From: Limnoperna fortunei
Taxonomy: Eukaryota > Mollusca > Bivalvia > Mytilida > Modiolidae
Assembly (NCBI GenBank): GCA_944474755.1
Contig: OX104119.1
Span: 46,463,927-46,527,926, forward strand
Direction: 5' to 3'
Length of the DNA stretch: 64,000 nt
The notes under the pieces were generated by a model, which was not told the DNA's origin, ran no database searches, and saw only the letters and a program-made list of their open reading frames with translations. Below, piece after piece: positions 11,846-23,425 of this stretch. Positions within the stretch are counted from its first letter, which is position 1. The number at the start of each line of letters is the position of its first letter. The translations under genes and the position numbers were made by a program.

Positions 11846-13614
11846 AACTGTGATGTTCAGTATTTTCATTGCAATAGCAAGAGGCTTACATGGGTACATA
11901 ATCTGATTTAAATTACACATATGCTTTATGAATAATAAATATTTCTTGTGACTGTTTATAATTACAGTATGATGATAAATGAAAAATTTTTATTGATGAA
12001 AAACTTTGAATTCAAATATTAATTCTGCAAAATAGTGTCACAGTAAATAATGTATTATCCGTTTGTCGTGTTGAAATGTTATAATATGTCATGTACATAG
12101 TTCATTGCTGGTTCGGAATGTTGCCTGACCAAAAAATATAATAATAGCATGATTGATATTTTAATTCCAAATTCCAATTGATAATGCATGCTCGTTAATT
12201 GCTCTTACCAACATACACATAAATTATATTGATGAATTATGTAATGCCTGGGTCTATTGACACTATCTTAAAATGATTGTTGATTGGCTACTAGATTGGG
12301 CAAGATATAAATGAATATCATAGGTTACACGTGGAAGGAAGTGAATACAACATTTGTAGGCGACTATAACAGTTGTACTGTTTTCCGACAAGAATTTCAA
12401 AATTCTTTTAAATATTTAAGTGGAATTCAAAATATTATTATCTTCTGACCTATCGACAAATTAAATACATATATGTAAATCTGATTAATGTTAAAAATGA
12501 GAACACATAGCTGATTCCTTCTTGTTAGTGTATTTTCTAGTTATTTCCACCTTGATTTATTATTTGTAAAAAAAAATAAATAGAAATTTCATATTGTTTG
12601 GTCAAGTAAAATTTTTTTTCCTTTTAATGTTGTCTTATGTGGCTTACAGAAAATGTTCGTAGACAAATAAAGAAGAAAAACACACAATTTAGATCTTTGT
12701 AATGTAATGAGAGATATATCTATGTAACATCAAATAAAGGGGTATAAACAAACAGTAAAAAGAGACATATGAATGCACACAACTAATGATGACTGCTGTG
12801 CAAATACAATCAAAACCAGAATGATCTGGTTTCTCAAGCATGCGCGCAACTATCCCACAATTCACCTTTGATGTACAAAGGAAACTACTTAAAACAAATA
12901 TAACCTTATCAAATATTTACTGATTCAAAAAAGTAATCGTGATGTGCCATAAAATATTTATTAAAATAAAAAGGCTGTTTATGCTTAATATGTCTTACAG
13001 AATAAATGTATCGTGTTTTTTAAAACATGATATATGCCCTCTTGGAACAAAAAACAAATCATACTATAAAAGTGTGCCTACACCTGCTTCCGTTGCATTG
13101 ACTTCAACAGGATTCCTTGGTTTAAAAGACTCATCGACACGCGTATCCTAACATATTATAAATTAAATATAAACACTGAGCACGGCAAAATTAGGAAAAC
13201 GCCACAAAAACTGCCGTGCCATGCTGTGGAAATTGTTTCCATACCTGATATTTTATCTGTAAAATCAAACATTTTCGAAAGAAAAAGCCAAAATCAAAGG
13301 AAGGAAATAACACAAATGTAAAGTATTACAGTCGTCTGTAATCAATTGATCCGAAGATTGTGGATATAGATGTTACAAATGCCCACAATAAGTCACATTT
13401 GTAACAAATAATGGGATATTTTTAATGTCTAGATGATGATGTGAAGATACAAAAATCAGTCCATTAACTTTTCAGTCTTATTCTTGCAACACTCATTATT
13501 CTTTATAAGCATGATCTTACTCCTAAGGCTAATCTATAAGAGATTATTTTATTGTTGCAACATGAGGGTGAAAGTTGACAAATTGCGATAATAGTGAGTG
13601 TCTTATTATCAAAG
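11846..13614. other. Non-coding DNA at the end of segment copy 1
   Basis: AT-rich and shared with 32140-33800. No gene was recognised apart from a doubtful exon-like piece at 13084-13147 on the minus strand. Confidence 0.5.
13084..13147 (-). other. Exon-like short segment, minus strand, conserved in both segment copies
   Basis: On the minus strand an acceptor-like AATATGTTAG precedes a 64-nt open piece reading RVDESFKPRNPVEVNATEA, closed by GCAG followed by GTGTAG. In the second copy (33344-33392) the same piece is 15 nt shorter but keeps both borders, with a better donor, GTGTAAG. The flanks are less conserved than the piece itself as far as I can judge by eye. It could be a stray exon of a minus-strand gene whose other exons I do not see, or chance. 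Confidence 0.2.
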
Positions 13615-13664
13615 GCATGTCATATCATGTGACAACGTCATGCCTTGGTCTTGGGGCACCTTTA

Positions 13665-13800
13665 GTTTTGATTGGTTCATTGACAAATGATTCGTTAGAT
13701 TTCATAGTTGCTTATCATTTGTCAAACATCGAACGAAGCATATAAATGCCGCGTAGTTAGGACTCTAACAACCTTTGTGTCTGTACCAAATATGTATTAG
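13665..13800 (+). promoter_or_regulatory. Putative core promoter of C1q gene 2
   Basis: A TATAAATG box at 13741-13748 lies about 100 bp before the ATG at 13850, a good spacing for a short 5' UTR. A reverse CCAAT box (GATTGGTT) is at about 13670-13677. Between them are two inverted 10-bp arms, TGACAAATGA (13681-13690) and TCATTTGTCA (13715-13724), which could be a paired transcription-factor site. Confidence 0.5.
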
Positions 13801-13849
13801 AAACACTACTATTTAGACAAACATTGCCATATATTGACGTATCGTTAGA

Positions 13850-16800
13850 ATGAAGTGCTTAGGTTTAGGATTTTGTAAATTTATGCTTTTACTGTTCTTC
13901 GTGCTTCATATGCGTAGTACAGCAGGCCATACAAGATTGTTAGTTGACAGTGCAGACGTTTACGAGTTTCGGATGCATCAAATGGAACTCACCATACAGA
14001 ACATGAAGGCACAGATAGCTGGTTATGATAATCTTATAAACCAAATAAAATCAGAGGTAAGACAACATATTTGTTGTATAAAATCTTATCTGACAACAAT
14101 ATTTGACGAATGTGGATACAATATTTTCTATCATGGTTATTGTAAGATACAGCAAAGATAGCTATAAAAAAAACCCACCAACATGCTGAAATTTATATCT
14201 AAATTCAGCCCCATAGTTTTCCCAATAAGTGGCACTCAGTTTAAAATAAAGACAGCGGTGATACACAATTTTAAATGCCTTTATTTATTGGCATATTCAT
14301 AATTCTGATGTTTTTGTTGGTAGTGTGTACATTAAATAAAAATACTAAAAATAATAAACGTAGACAAAAAGTAATTATTTCTTATAAATGCAATTAAAAT
14401 ATATATCAGATCAACACATAGAGAATGTGTTCCCTTGTGCATGAATGTGTAGTCTTGACGTAGTAGCTATTCACAAGTATCTAGCATTATTTAGCATTTA
14501 GTGTTATGCTAGGTTTGTTAAAAACGGAAGATTAAAGTGGTATGTAAAAAATTAATTTAATTTCAAACAATGATACATCACGATATAATTTTAGAGAAAA
14601 AAACAGCCAAATTGGAAATCTTACAACAATAGTAACCTATCTCCAGCGTAGAGGTATGTTCAGTTATTAAACAAAATTTATAATTAATATTCAGTAATTG
14701 TAGACGACACAATAATGCACTTTAAATCTATAAAACATAAACATGTTATTTATGTAACCTTAAAGGAAATAAACACACGTTGAGCTATTCCACAAAAATG
14801 TAAGAGAAACTATCTTTAAAATAATAACACATATTAAAAATATGCTTCAAAGGAAAGACCTTCTCAGTTCGTGCGAATATTATTGCACATTTATGTCATT
14901 GCAACTGGAAAAATACGATGTTTGTGTCGTTCTTTTCTGCGTCAAATATTTTTATTAGATTGATATACAAGTTTATCTCATAAATATCTATATATTTATT
15001 ACCCCATTGTATTGCGCTGTTTTTATTTAAACTAAATAGATTACTAATTATCCATTGGCATCTTGTTCATGCCTCATGTAAACAAACTTGTATTGTTCTT
15101 CAAACAAAAAAGGGCAGCATCCTTTCTGTCACTTTATTTAGTATTAAAATTAACAGCCTTGCTCAAGTTTTAAAAGATAATATTGATGGTTCTCTATATC
15201 TTGACGACTTCCTCATATGTTACCAGCTGCAGTTGTGTTGAAATAGAATAGAGAAATGGGCTATTGAGAATGGTTTTTAATTCTCCACTGCAAAAACTGT
15301 TGGGATGCATTTTTGTAATAAACGTAAGATGCATCCTGATCCCGAATTAAAATTATATAATAATCCTATCAAAATCTTAAAAGAAACCACCTTTCTTGGT
15401 ATCATATTTGATTCAAGCCTAACCTTTCTTCCCCATATCAAAATGTTAAAAAATAAATGCCTTAAAGCATTAGATATTTTAAAGGTCGTATCCAGCATTG
15501 ACTGGGGTGCTGAATGCGATGTTTTTCTCAATCTATATAAATCGCTGGGTCGATCGAAATTGGATTACGATTGTTTTATTTATGGTTCTGCTCGCAAGTA
15601 ATATGTCAAAATCCTTGATACCATACACCATCAAGGATTGCAACTATGCCTTGGAGCATTTAGAACCACACCTGTAAAAAGTTTGTATATAGAAGCAAAC
15701 GAGCCTTCTTTGTATCAGAGAAGAATAAAGCTCGCTTTGCAATATGCAACTAAATTGAAACCTCTTTATCAGAACATTTTCGAAAAGCATCCAAGCAAAA
15801 TTCAACCTTTTGGCCTGCGGATTAAATCTCATTTGGAGAATTCAAGTATAAATTTAGATGAAATTGCTGCAATTGAAATTTCACATAACCCTCCTTGGTT
15901 AAACCCCGAGCCAATATTTATTTATGATCTAAGAAAACATAGAAAATCTGACACAAACCCATTAATTATACAGCAACATTTTGCAGAAATTAAATCTTGT
16001 TACCCTGACTATAGTACTATTTATACGGATGGGTCAAAAGACGAAGATAAAGTTGCTTCAGCCGCTGTCTTCGGAGAGCGTGTTGAAACTCGTCGTCTCC
16101 CGTCTGCCTCATCTGTATTTACTGCTGAGGCGCAAGCTATTTTTCTTGCGATGAAAATAGTTGCTTCGTTAGGAGCACAAATTTATGATATGCTCTGATT
16201 CTATGTCATGTCTTCTTGCTATTAAAAACGTCAAATTTAAGAATCCTTATATTTTAAAAATTGTTCATATTTAAAAATCCCTTGTAGCTTTGGGTAAAGA
16301 AGTTATGTTTTTCTGGATCCCAATGTGGGTATCCATGGGAACACGGTCGTGGACGAGGAGGCCAAAAAGGTCTTGAATAACGATATAATTAATTGTGCCA
16401 TACATTTTACTGATTTTAAAGCACTTATTTTTATGCCCCCGCGACGACATGTCGGGGGGCATTAAGTTTTACTCATGTCCGTCCGTCCGTACGTACGTAC
16501 GTACGTACGTACGTACGTCCGAACAAATTTCCGTCAAGCTTTTCTCAGAAACCGTACATGAGAACAATTTTAAATTTGGCAGAGTGGTTCAGTATCACAA
16601 GTTGTACGTCCTAAGCGAATTTCAGACCTGTCGGACAACTACTTCCTGTTTGGGACTTCATTTGTACGTAAATACGTCCGTCTGTATGTACAAATTTCCG
16701 TCAAGCTTTTCTCAGAAACCGTACATGAGAACAATTTGAAATTTGGCAGGGTTGTTCAGTATCACAAGTTGTATGTCCTAAGCGACTTTCAGACCTGTCG

Positions 16801-18028
16801 GACAACTACTTCCTGTTTGGGACTTACTTTAGCGGGGGCATCCGTGTCCCATGGACACATTCTTCAATTTTTTAACATATTTCTCGTTTGTGGCGGAGTG
16901 GTTGGGATCTAGAGGTTCATAATAAACTTCATGAGATCCAGCCACTAATGCACAAAAATAATTTTAGTTTAAGAAGTTGTCGAGACCAAGTTGTTTTAAC
17001 CAGATGTCGTCTTGGTCATACCAGAACGACTCATAGTTATGTTTAAAATAACGAGCAACGACCCGAGTGTGTGTCATTCAACTGTCCATACACAATCAAG
17101 CATGTCTTGATGGACTGTGTGGACGTTGCCCACATTCGGGAACGTTTCTATACTGTAGATACTTATTTTAATTTGTTTGAAACTGTCGCAGGTGACACAA
17201 TTTTAAAGGTTTTAAAAGAAATTAATTTATATAGCAAAATTTAAGTATACTGATTATGGTGATGTTTTATACGTATATTATCATACTATTGTATGAGATC
17301 TTGTTTTAGGATTAAGGGACGGATATAAAACGGTTGTTTATAATGAAATAAGTTGATTTGTTTTAATTATCACGTCCTGAATATAGCTGAAATTTTGCTT
17401 GCTGGACGTAAAACAACAACGAATCAATCAATCAATCAAACAAACAAAGAAAACAAGGCTACATTCCGAGTTTTGTGGTCAACAATGACAGGTAATGTTT
17501 AACATCTCACTATATCTGCTTGGAATATTTAAAGTTGAGATCAAATCGCTTAGGCGACACGTTTGGCTATTTGTAGCTTCATTTTGTATAACAGTTTATC
17601 AATATTTTGCAGTAGCTTTCATGGCGGAAGCAACAGGAGGAGGAAGTCATATTCACCCCACTATCGGTCAACATATTGTGTTCGACAAAGTACACCTGAA
17701 TGAAGGAAATGGATATCATTCTAATCATGGGACCTTTATAGCACCAACAAGTGGTTTATATGTATTTTCTTTTGGTTGCACTGCGCGTCTTGGAAGCGAC
17801 AGAAGGACTCATATCCACATGAAGCAAAATGGCATGTGGATTGGATACATATTTTTTGATAATATGGCAGCAGGCTTTTATCAGAAAGAATCTGAATCGA
17901 TCGTTGCTTATTTACATATCGGAGATGAGGTTTGGATTGAAATAACTGAAGCCATTGGTTCTGTTGAAATCGCCACAGAAACCATGCATACATTCTTTTC
18001 CGGATACCTTATTAAAGGCGATTCGTAA
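13850..18028 (+). CDS. Secreted C1q domain-containing protein, gene 2 (three exons, one frame problem)
   Basis: Exons by homology to gene 1 are 13850-14056, about 14595-14653 and 17613-18028, with the same phases. Exon 1 encodes a signal peptide (likely cleavage after residue 25, STA/G) and a stalk ending QIKSE. Exon 2 matches gene 1 over NSQIGNLTTIV. Exon 3 encodes the C1q head with VAFMAE, HGTFIAPTSGLYVFS, LHIGDEVWIE and a closing FSGYLIKG. The trace adds up to 682 nt, one more than a multiple of three. The surplus lies in a run of seven A at 14597-14603 at the start of exon 2. It may be an assembly or sequencing error, an allele, or a real lesion. Without it the product would be 226 residues. 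Intron 2 (2959 bp) holds a LINE copy in sense orientation. No collagen region is present. Confidence 0.7.
16433..16867. mobile_element. Short inverted-repeat element with TGCCCCCGC ends, nested in the LINE
   Basis: The ends are TGCCCCCGC (16434-16442) and GCGGGGGCA (16832-16840), perfect inverted repeats. Inside are a TCCG/TACG microsatellite (16477-16520) and two tandem units offset by 167 bp, each holding AGAAACCGTACATGAGAACA and ACCTGTCGGACAACTACTTC. Comparison with the other LINE copy (about 11255-11290) shows that LINE sequence stops in a run of T before the left end and resumes after a run of T past the right end, so a TTTTT target duplication is plausible. No coding capacity. Confidence 0.7.
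16477..16520. repeat. (TCCG)n/(TACG)n microsatellite
   Basis: Tetranucleotide run inside the TGCCCCCGC element. It begins with three TCCG units and continues with about eight TACG units. Confidence 0.9.
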
Positions 18029-18269
18029 GATTACCTTATACCTGGACACATAACAATGACTTTGTAATCTTCATCTTATTAATGCACAGTGGTTTTAATA
18101 CATGAAACATAACTTTTTTGTAGTCTCAATTTATGAAGAGAATTTAGGAATTTATGGTATTGTTAGAATTTCAGCTTTACAAATAATTAATAATTAATAA
18201 TGACATAAAATGTCAATGCTTTACCAAATATAAAAGGGAAGACATCATATCTTCATATTAATTATATTT

Positions 18270-18720
18270 CCTCTTTCCTATATTGTTGGTGTTCTGTACA
18301 ACAGTCGAATCTAGACCCTCTCTGTTCTCTAATTTTTTGGTAATGCACATTTTCAAACATGTCCAGTCCTAAATGTTGTCCTTAATTCTGTATTAGTTTT
18401 CTCATAACTCTTTTAAACGCGCCTTGCGTGACAGATTATTATTTAACATACCTATCCCATTTTGGTCTTCGTTTCTTCACTATGGTCTATGGATCTTCAT
18501 AAGAAATAATGACTTGCTTGACTATGTTTTTGTTACTGTCTTGTCCGTAATGTGATTTCTGTATGAAACGACAAGCAGTCATCATTAGCATTTGATCTTT
18601 CTGTAACCTCAAGATGCAGCTGCACAAGACTATCGAGATGACCATGTTACGAATCGATCTTTAATCTCAGTGTAATTGTTTGGTCATTCCAGACGGTATT
18701 AATTCGCTCTAGCTCCGCTT
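18270..18720 (-). pseudogene. C-terminal scrap of a RTE-like LINE reverse transcriptase
   Basis: On the minus strand a broken frame contains SHYGQDSN, then IVKKRRPKWDRYV, which matches the familiar VKKRKLKWYGHV motif near the C-terminus of RTE-type LINE proteins. It is followed by a degenerate GRPKKRW-like region and EQRGSR. Several in-frame stops are present. The element lies just downstream of C1q gene 2 in the opposite orientation and may overlap its 3' UTR. Confidence 0.5.
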
Positions 18721-19690
18721 TATTTCTGTTACTAGTATTCTAGATTTGAACGTTGTGCAAACAATATTATGCAAAATTAGTTTAACTGAACACGGAGAGT
18801 CTTACTAACTGCGTCTGATGTAATGCGTTATTGCAATTTGTTAATTTGCCCGGATAAAATGTACATGTAAAGTCAAATTTTGTACCTGAAAAGTAAAATT
18901 GTTATCCCGTGAAGTGTGACACACATGAAAAAAAAGTTCAAAAAAATTCCAAGGATATATTACAATGAACGTACAATGATATAAAAATAAACACAAAAAC
19001 CCACTAGCTTTTATATCCAACTATAGTTACAAAGGAGTGACCAAATCGAAATAAAGTTTAAAAGCCAACATAGCGACGGGACCGTTAGGCGGCTGGCACT
19101 TGCGACTGTAATATACGGCTGATTAGCAGCTTATCGACTAAGTATTGTCAACTTCCGTACATTGCTACTAAGGAATATCTCAACTTTAACGTAGCTACTG
19201 ACCTTGAAAATGGGGTCAATTTCAGGTGTCACCTTCTCGACTGCTACTTCTTTAGAATTCCTTAGAGGCTGTAGTTTCGGTATTAGAAAATATTTATTTC
19301 AATGGGTTCTGAAACTGACGAAGGTTCACGCTAGTAATTGTTTGTGTAATTTTAAAATGGCATTAAAATATTCAGATTGTGCCAATCATATGTCGTCCTA
19401 CCATCACAAACAGCACAAAGTGGGTATTGAAATGAAAATCTCAGAAATTTTGAATATTTAAATGTTTGAAAAATGATGGTACCATACTCATGATATTTTT
19501 GAGTTGATAACGCATAGCATAGAGTAGTTCACGCGCGTAAGGTTAAAATTTAACACATTAACACGTGTATTTTCACTCAACGCATAACATAAAAGCTTAG
19601 AAGTTAAATGTATCAGTAAATGTTTTCACTTTACAATGTCAATAGTATAATTTATATAAGCGATCATGGTGTATAAACGACCATCCTATT
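18721..19690. other. Intergenic DNA without recognised gene
   Basis: An 85-codon ORF on the plus strand at 19204-19461 has no motif I recognise and is probably chance. It may belong to the end of the adjacent DNA transposon. Confidence 0.4.
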
Positions 19691-19858
19691 TAATTTCTCC
19701 ATCTAAAATGTGAAATGTTTTTATACGTTGAACTGCCGTTTCAACATGAATTTTGACTTTCGGAATATCCTCAGAAATTTTGGCCTCTTCACTAGTCAAC
19801 TGAGCCCTATCTGTTCCTTTAAAGGCAGGCATATGCAACTTTACACCCATCAATGTCC
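19691..19858 (-). pseudogene. DDE superfamily transposase (Harbinger/ISL2EU type), C-terminal fragment
   Basis: Fifty-five minus-strand codons read GVKLHMPAFK, QLTSEEAKIS, then IPKVKIHVETAVQRIKTFHI and a stop. This matches the end of DDE_Tnp_4 domains (PPF, QLT, RIHVERAI.RIK.F), which carries the last catalytic Glu of the DDE triad: the Glu in VHVE-type motifs is present here. Nothing of the first two catalytic Asp residues is visible upstream, so only the 3' end of the gene survives. Confidence 0.65.
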
Positions 19859-21182
19859 AATTTAAAAAACATGAACATACATGTTCATGTATACAAGTAT
19901 CTGATAGATATGTAATTATAGTGATATAAACATTGTTTCTTATTTACCTAATTAAAGTAACAGGTTCAGGACTTTATGTCTCCTTAAACTGAAATTAGAG
20001 ATACTCAATCCTAAAAGGCAAAAATAATATTGTGTCACTCATTTAACTTTCTTCATAACTTGTTTAAGTATGTACTTTTTAAAAGTAAATATTATTCCTA
20101 AATTATGTTGAGAATAGTTTCATTGAACATAAAGCAGAACACTTTTTCATATTTAAGAAGATTACCCATTGTGGTAAATTACTGTTCACATGATCAGCTG
20201 AGAGTCTTGAGAACAACTGATCAGGCGCTGTTTTCTCATGTTTTCTTCCCCACTTGATTGAAGGCAAATTTGAGAGGTCAAATTTCCTAGACTGGACAAA
20301 CTTTCCAAGATACTCCTTTTTTAGAGACTGTTTCATTTGCATTAAAAATTCGATTTTTTCCACAAATACTTGCTGTTAGGGATCCTTTTCTTTGTAAGTA
20401 CTATTCATCTGTTTTAGATTGTCATCTTGTTATTTTTTCTATTTCATTTAGATCTTCTTCGCTGTCTGGTCTAAAGTTGTAAGAAATTCATGCTTTGTTG
20501 TATATGGTATGTTGTGATGGCTATTGGCGTTGTTGTGACCTCTAACTCTTTTGCAAACGCAAGAAATTGATTATGTTCATCGCATTTGAATGGCAATGAA
20601 AATGGCAATGAAAATGGCCCTTTTACCTCGGGAATAGGGTTTGGTCTGAATTTATTAAGGTCGACTATTTTCGTTATGGGTGGCATTTCATAACCTTTGT
20701 TGGAATTTCTTAAATCATGCAATAACTGTAGCACTCTTTGGTAGTTTTCCTCCTTACTCAGCTCTGATTCTGCATAATCTTGTATGCATGGTCTTTGTTT
20801 TTCCTTGGTGCGTATGTCCAAATCTTCTGCCTTTTGGGGCTCAACTTTAGCACCTGTGTAAATGAATAATTAAAGTTGTCATACCTTTAGTTGTTATGAA
20901 AATGAAAAAAAGTATGGAGTAGATGTGCATGACTCAAATTCACCATGAGACATAAGCAAAGAAACAACACTTTAAATGCAGTTTTTAAGGACCTTTAAAT
21001 TGTATTATTGCTTCATAATTGGCTTTTTTTACGGATGAGGGAGGTTTGGTGCCATAAACGTGGTTTAACCTACAATTTCTTTAGAAACGCTTGTGCCAAG
21101 TCAGGACCATTGTGATTTTCAATTTCTCCGGTATGTCTTTTCTCTTGGACAATTAGATTTTAAACAGTCACATTTTAGTTTT

Positions 21183-21258
21183 CCCTCGGCGGGATTCGAA
21201 CTCACACCGTTGTGACACTGTGGCACTATGTCCAGCGGTCTAGACCCCTCGGCCAAAT
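21183..21258 (-). repeat. tRNA-derived SINE head (SINE family D)
   Basis: On the minus strand a TGGCCGAGGGG A-box-like sequence is followed about 50 bp later by a GAGTTCGAATCC B-box-like sequence, as in tRNA-Ser/Leu derived SINEs. The acceptor arms do not pair, so this is not a functional tRNA gene. It lies inside the apparent intron of the YqaJ gene. Confidence 0.6.
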
Positions 21259-22036
21259 CCGCTATATACCCATTCATATTGGTTTTCTTTGCTATTTTGC
21301 ATATATTGAAATGACAAAATAACTTCCACACATAGATTAAACTGCAAACATGTGATGTCATAAGATCGGATATGATCCCATTGTGTCTGTTAAATTGCTG
21401 ATGATTCAGCAGATTTTATAATGAAAATACATGTATGCACATATATATCTCAAGATAATCCGACATCAATGCAAGGAAATATATGAAACATGTACTCATT
21501 TATACATAATCTACATGGAAATTGCACAGCATTGATATATTGATTATAAGCCATGTCCAAAAAGGTGACCAGCAGTGGTTTGTCTCTATATCTATACCAT
21601 GAATATGTATATTGATATAGGAAGAGAACCACCCTGCATATTAATCAGTTATTTTTTGTAACTAACATCATGTTACATTGTGCATCATTTTCAATTTTAA
21701 GTTCTCCCATGAAAGATGTAGAATTAAAAGGCTAACATCAGCTTTCAACAATATCAAAAGTCAATAAATTATAAGTTGATTTTATTTGCACCTGTGTACT
21801 TACTAATTTTATCTTAGGTCCAGTATATATGTATGTATGCATTTAAAGTTGACTTGCTAATACTTGCAAGGAGGCATCTTTTACAATTTTAATGTCGGAT
21901 GTTTAAAGAAAAAAAATTAATGATTTTAAATTATTTAATGAAATCATGGATGATACACAATCATGGCGGCTCATGAATAGGACCATTAGGGGGTCACAAA
22001 ATCTGCATTCTTTGAATTGTGTTGCCCTTTTAGTTT

Positions 22037-23425
22037 TTAGCTCACCTGACCCGAAGGGTCATGTGAGGTATTGCCGTCAACTTTTCAAAAATCTTCTCTG
22101 AAACCACCTGACAGAATGCAACCAAACTTGGTATGGTTGTTGCTTAGCATGTCCTTTACCAAACTATCGTTTGGATTTTTGATTCGTAAAAAAACATGGT
22201 CGCCATGGCTAAAAATAGAACAGGGGGGTCAAAATACAGTTTTTGGCTTATAGTTCAGAAAGTATTACAGATACAGGAAAACGGAAGAGACTTTCCTTCT
22301 TTAGCATCGAAAGCTCTACAAAACACTCCATTGTGTCAAAGTCGTATGACGACTCCTTGTAGGAGTTATTGCCTTTTAATTGTCGAAATTGATGAGTTTT
22401 GCCATTTTTGCCTCAAAATCTTGACAATTATTAGAACTAGAGAAAAAGTTAGCATTGTTTAATTGTTCTGCTCAATGAGAGCTACAAAAATGTCTTTAGG
22501 GTCAAGATTGTCTGATAAACCGTTTAAGAATTTTTCCACTTGAACTGTTTTTTTTTAATCTGTTTTAATTGATTTTTAAAAATCTTCTCCTCTGAAACCA
22601 CTGAAAGTACTGCTTTGAAACTTTGTACACATTATCCGTCAAATGTCTTAAACCAAGTTTGCACAAACCATGGCCGCAGATTAACCAACATGGCTGCCAT
22701 GGCTAAAATAGAAAAGGGGGGGGAAATACAGTTTTTGGCTTATAGTTCGAAAAGTATGACAGATACAGAAAAACTGAAGAGACCAGCCTTCATCAGCATC
22801 GAAAGCTCTACAAACACCTCATGTGTGGAAGTTGTATGATGACTCCTTGTAGGAGTTATTGCCCTTTAATTGTCGAAATTGATTATTTTTTGCTGTTTTG
22901 CCACAAAATCTTGAAAATTTTTAGAACTGGAGAAAAAGTTAGCATTGCTTAATTGTTCTTCTCTATGAGGGATACAAAAATGACTTTAGGTTCAAGATTG
23001 TCTGATTAACCGTTTAGGAATTATTCTCTAAGAACATTTTCTTTAATGAATTTTAATTGATTTTAAAAAATCTTCTCCTCTAACCAATGAAAGGACTGCT
23101 TTGAAACATTGCACACATCATCTTTAGGATGTCCTCTACCAAAATTTTGCAAATCATTACAGCTGACTACCTACATAGCTACGTTGACTTAAAATAGAAA
23201 AGGGGGGGTCAAGGGAGTTTTTGGCTGATAGTTAAAAAAGTATAACAGGTACAGCAAATTTCAACTGAACCTACCTCCTAAGCATCAAAAGCTCCTCCTT
23301 ATAGGAGTTATTTCCCTTAAAAGGTCAAAATTAATGACTTTTGCAGAAGTGTTGGTCAATTCCTAAAGGGGTTGTTTGATTTCAGGTTCAGGTGAGCGAT
23401 ACAGGCTCCTGTGAGCCTCTAGTTT
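22037..23425. mobile_element. Non-autonomous element with GCTCACCTGA ends and three internal tandem units
   Basis: The left end AGCTCACCTGA (22039-22049) is inverted at the right end as TCAGGTGAGC (about 23388-23397). The left end folds on itself (CTGACCC / GGGTCA). Inside are three direct units of about 491 bp, starting near 22089, 22580 and 23071. Each has a CTGAAACCAC-like start, a run of G before a conserved TTTTTGGCT, and AGGAGTTATT. Short ORFs in it are chance. This end sequence is, to my knowledge, very common in bivalve genomes. Confidence 0.7.

Larger units (their letters stand above)
5695..13560. repeat. Segmental duplication, copy 1 (carries the intact C1q gene)
   Basis: This segment aligns by eye, in the same orientation and gene order, with about 26285-33800. 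The match covers the region upstream of the C1q gene, all three exons and introns, the 3' flank and several kilobases of non-coding DNA. Similarity is high but with many substitutions and small indels. Copy 1 has a 1.2-kb LINE insertion (10634-11833) missing from copy 2. Copy 2 has a 900-bp insertion (27933-28832) missing from copy 1. The break of homology lies near 13560 here and 33800 in the other copy. Confidence 0.85.
15112..17448 (+). mobile_element. 5'-truncated RNase H-encoding LINE (I/Nimb-like), copy 2, within intron 2 of C1q gene 2
   Basis: The element begins inside the reverse transcriptase, with a KGSILSVTLFSIKINSL motif and a YLDDFLICY catalytic box near 15200. It continues with ETTFLGIIFDSSLTFLPHI, the LCLGAFRTTPVKSLYIEA segment and RNase H (YTDGSKDEDK, FTAEAQAIFLAMK). 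After an interrupting element at about 16433-16867 it resumes with the Cys-rich end and 3' UTR. The tail has CCTGAATATAGCTGAAATT and (AATC)n. Stops occur at 15240, 15602 and elsewhere, so it is dead. The left border and target-site duplication are unclear because the flanks resemble the tail (both contain TCAAACAAA). RNase H in the ORF places it among I-, Nimb-, R1- or LOA-like clades; Nimb is my guess. Confidence 0.8.

Noticed and set aside
13084..13147. Filamin-repeat exon
   Set aside because: A TEAGVGTL-like stretch next to the exon-like piece recalls filamin repeats, but it is too short and no other filamin motif is nearby.
21183..21258. Possible tRNA-Leu/Ser gene on the minus strand
   Set aside because: A- and B-box-like sequences are present, but the acceptor arms do not pair, so it is a SINE head.
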